A stretch of 6,092 bases of DNA from Opitutaceae bacterium (GTDB taxonomy: Bacteria > Verrucomicrobiota > Verrucomicrobiae > Opitutales > Opitutaceae). Location: NCBI GenBank assembly GCA_031266495.1, contig JAISAX010000249.1, forward strand, positions 1 to 6,092. Direction: 5' to 3'. Both the position numbers and the translations under genes were made by a program. The notes beneath the pieces were generated by a model. It saw only the letters and a program-made list of their open reading frames with translations, searched no databases and was not told the DNA's origin. Positions 6,001-6,092 of the stretch are shown here, one piece after another. Each line of letters opens with the position of its first letter. Within the stretch, counting starts at the first letter, position 1.

Positions 6001-6050
6001 ACCGGAGCGGCGGCATTCCTGCCGCTGCGACGACGCGAAGCGTCGCCGGT
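6001..6050. repeat. Nested hairpins closed by an outer stem (three-way-junction shape)
   Basis: The outer stem ACCGG (6001-6005) pairs with CCGGT (6046-6050). Inside it, one hairpin has 9-bp arms at 6007-6015 and 6020-6028 around TTCC, with a single G-T mismatch in DNA that becomes a G-U wobble in RNA. A second has perfect 6-bp arms CGACGC (6031-6036) and GCGTCG (6040-6045) around GAA. Almost every base is paired. It could stabilise or terminate the upstream transcript, but no T-run follows; a REP-type intergenic element is more likely. Confidence 0.7.
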
Positions 6051-6092
6051 TCGAGAGGCAAAGAGGCGAGGCGCTTTGCGCCTCGTCGCAGC
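6024..6092. repeat. Likely REP-type intergenic element with inverted 10-bp ends, cut by window end
   Basis: GCTGCGACGA (6024-6033) is repeated exactly in inverted orientation as TCGTCGCAGC (6083-6092). Each copy is adjacent to its own hairpin: CGACGC/GCGTCG (6031-6045) on the left and CGAGGCGC/GCGCCTCG with a TTT loop (6067-6085) on the right. Two head-to-head units, each a short tag plus a small hairpin, resemble the paired REP arrangement known from other bacteria. The identity as a dispersed genomic repeat is inferred. The element may continue beyond the window. Confidence 0.6.

Noticed and set aside
5934..6050. Intrinsic terminator after the propeller gene
   Set aside because: Hairpins exist at 6007-6045 but no T-run follows on the plus strand, and none precedes on the complementary side. 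A Rho-dependent end or a REP-type element fits better.

Overview
The window is GC-rich (about two thirds G+C by eye) and has three protein genes on two strands. It most likely comes from a Verrucomicrobiota genome, plausibly the Opitutaceae. The basis for this is the combination of an FG-GAP propeller protein with a C-terminal PEP-CTERM (exosortase) sorting signal, a neighbour that resembles the DUF6261 family, high GC, and start codons without clear Shine-Dalgarno sequences. This placement is inference; there is no rRNA or other phylogenetic marker in the window.

Layout. Positions 1-2158 on the minus strand hold an almost complete M3-family zinc oligopeptidase (oligopeptidase A/PrlC-like). 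Its last few codons lie beyond position 1. Positions 2159-2875 have no convincing gene. This stretch separates the minus-strand peptidase from two plus-strand genes, so it should hold promoters for both directions. Its 3' part carries the most striking structure in the window: six palindromes of 18 bp spaced exactly 42 bp apart (2603-2830), with a decayed seventh unit upstream at 2561, ending about 45 bp before the next start codon. Positions 2876-3772 encode a 298-residue, probably cytoplasmic, mostly helical protein resembling DUF6261, with an acidic Asp/Pro/Thr-rich tail. After a 57-bp gap, 3830-5908 encodes a 692-residue exported protein. It has a signal peptide, seven FG-GAP-like repeats (a likely seven-bladed beta-propeller), a beta-rich domain and a PEP-CTERM anchor. 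Positions 5909-6092 are non-coding and contain a purine-rich microrepeat and a dense cluster of nested hairpins that looks like an intergenic REP-type element cut by the window end.

How they fit together. The peptidase is a cytoplasmic housekeeping enzyme that degrades short peptides and is probably unrelated to its neighbours. The DUF6261-like gene and the propeller gene are co-oriented with a short gap and may be co-transcribed, but nothing links their functions. The best candidate for something undescribed is the 42-bp palindrome array in front of the DUF6261-like gene. Its period equals four turns of B-DNA and also 14 codons, and several units keep base pairing through paired changes in both arms.
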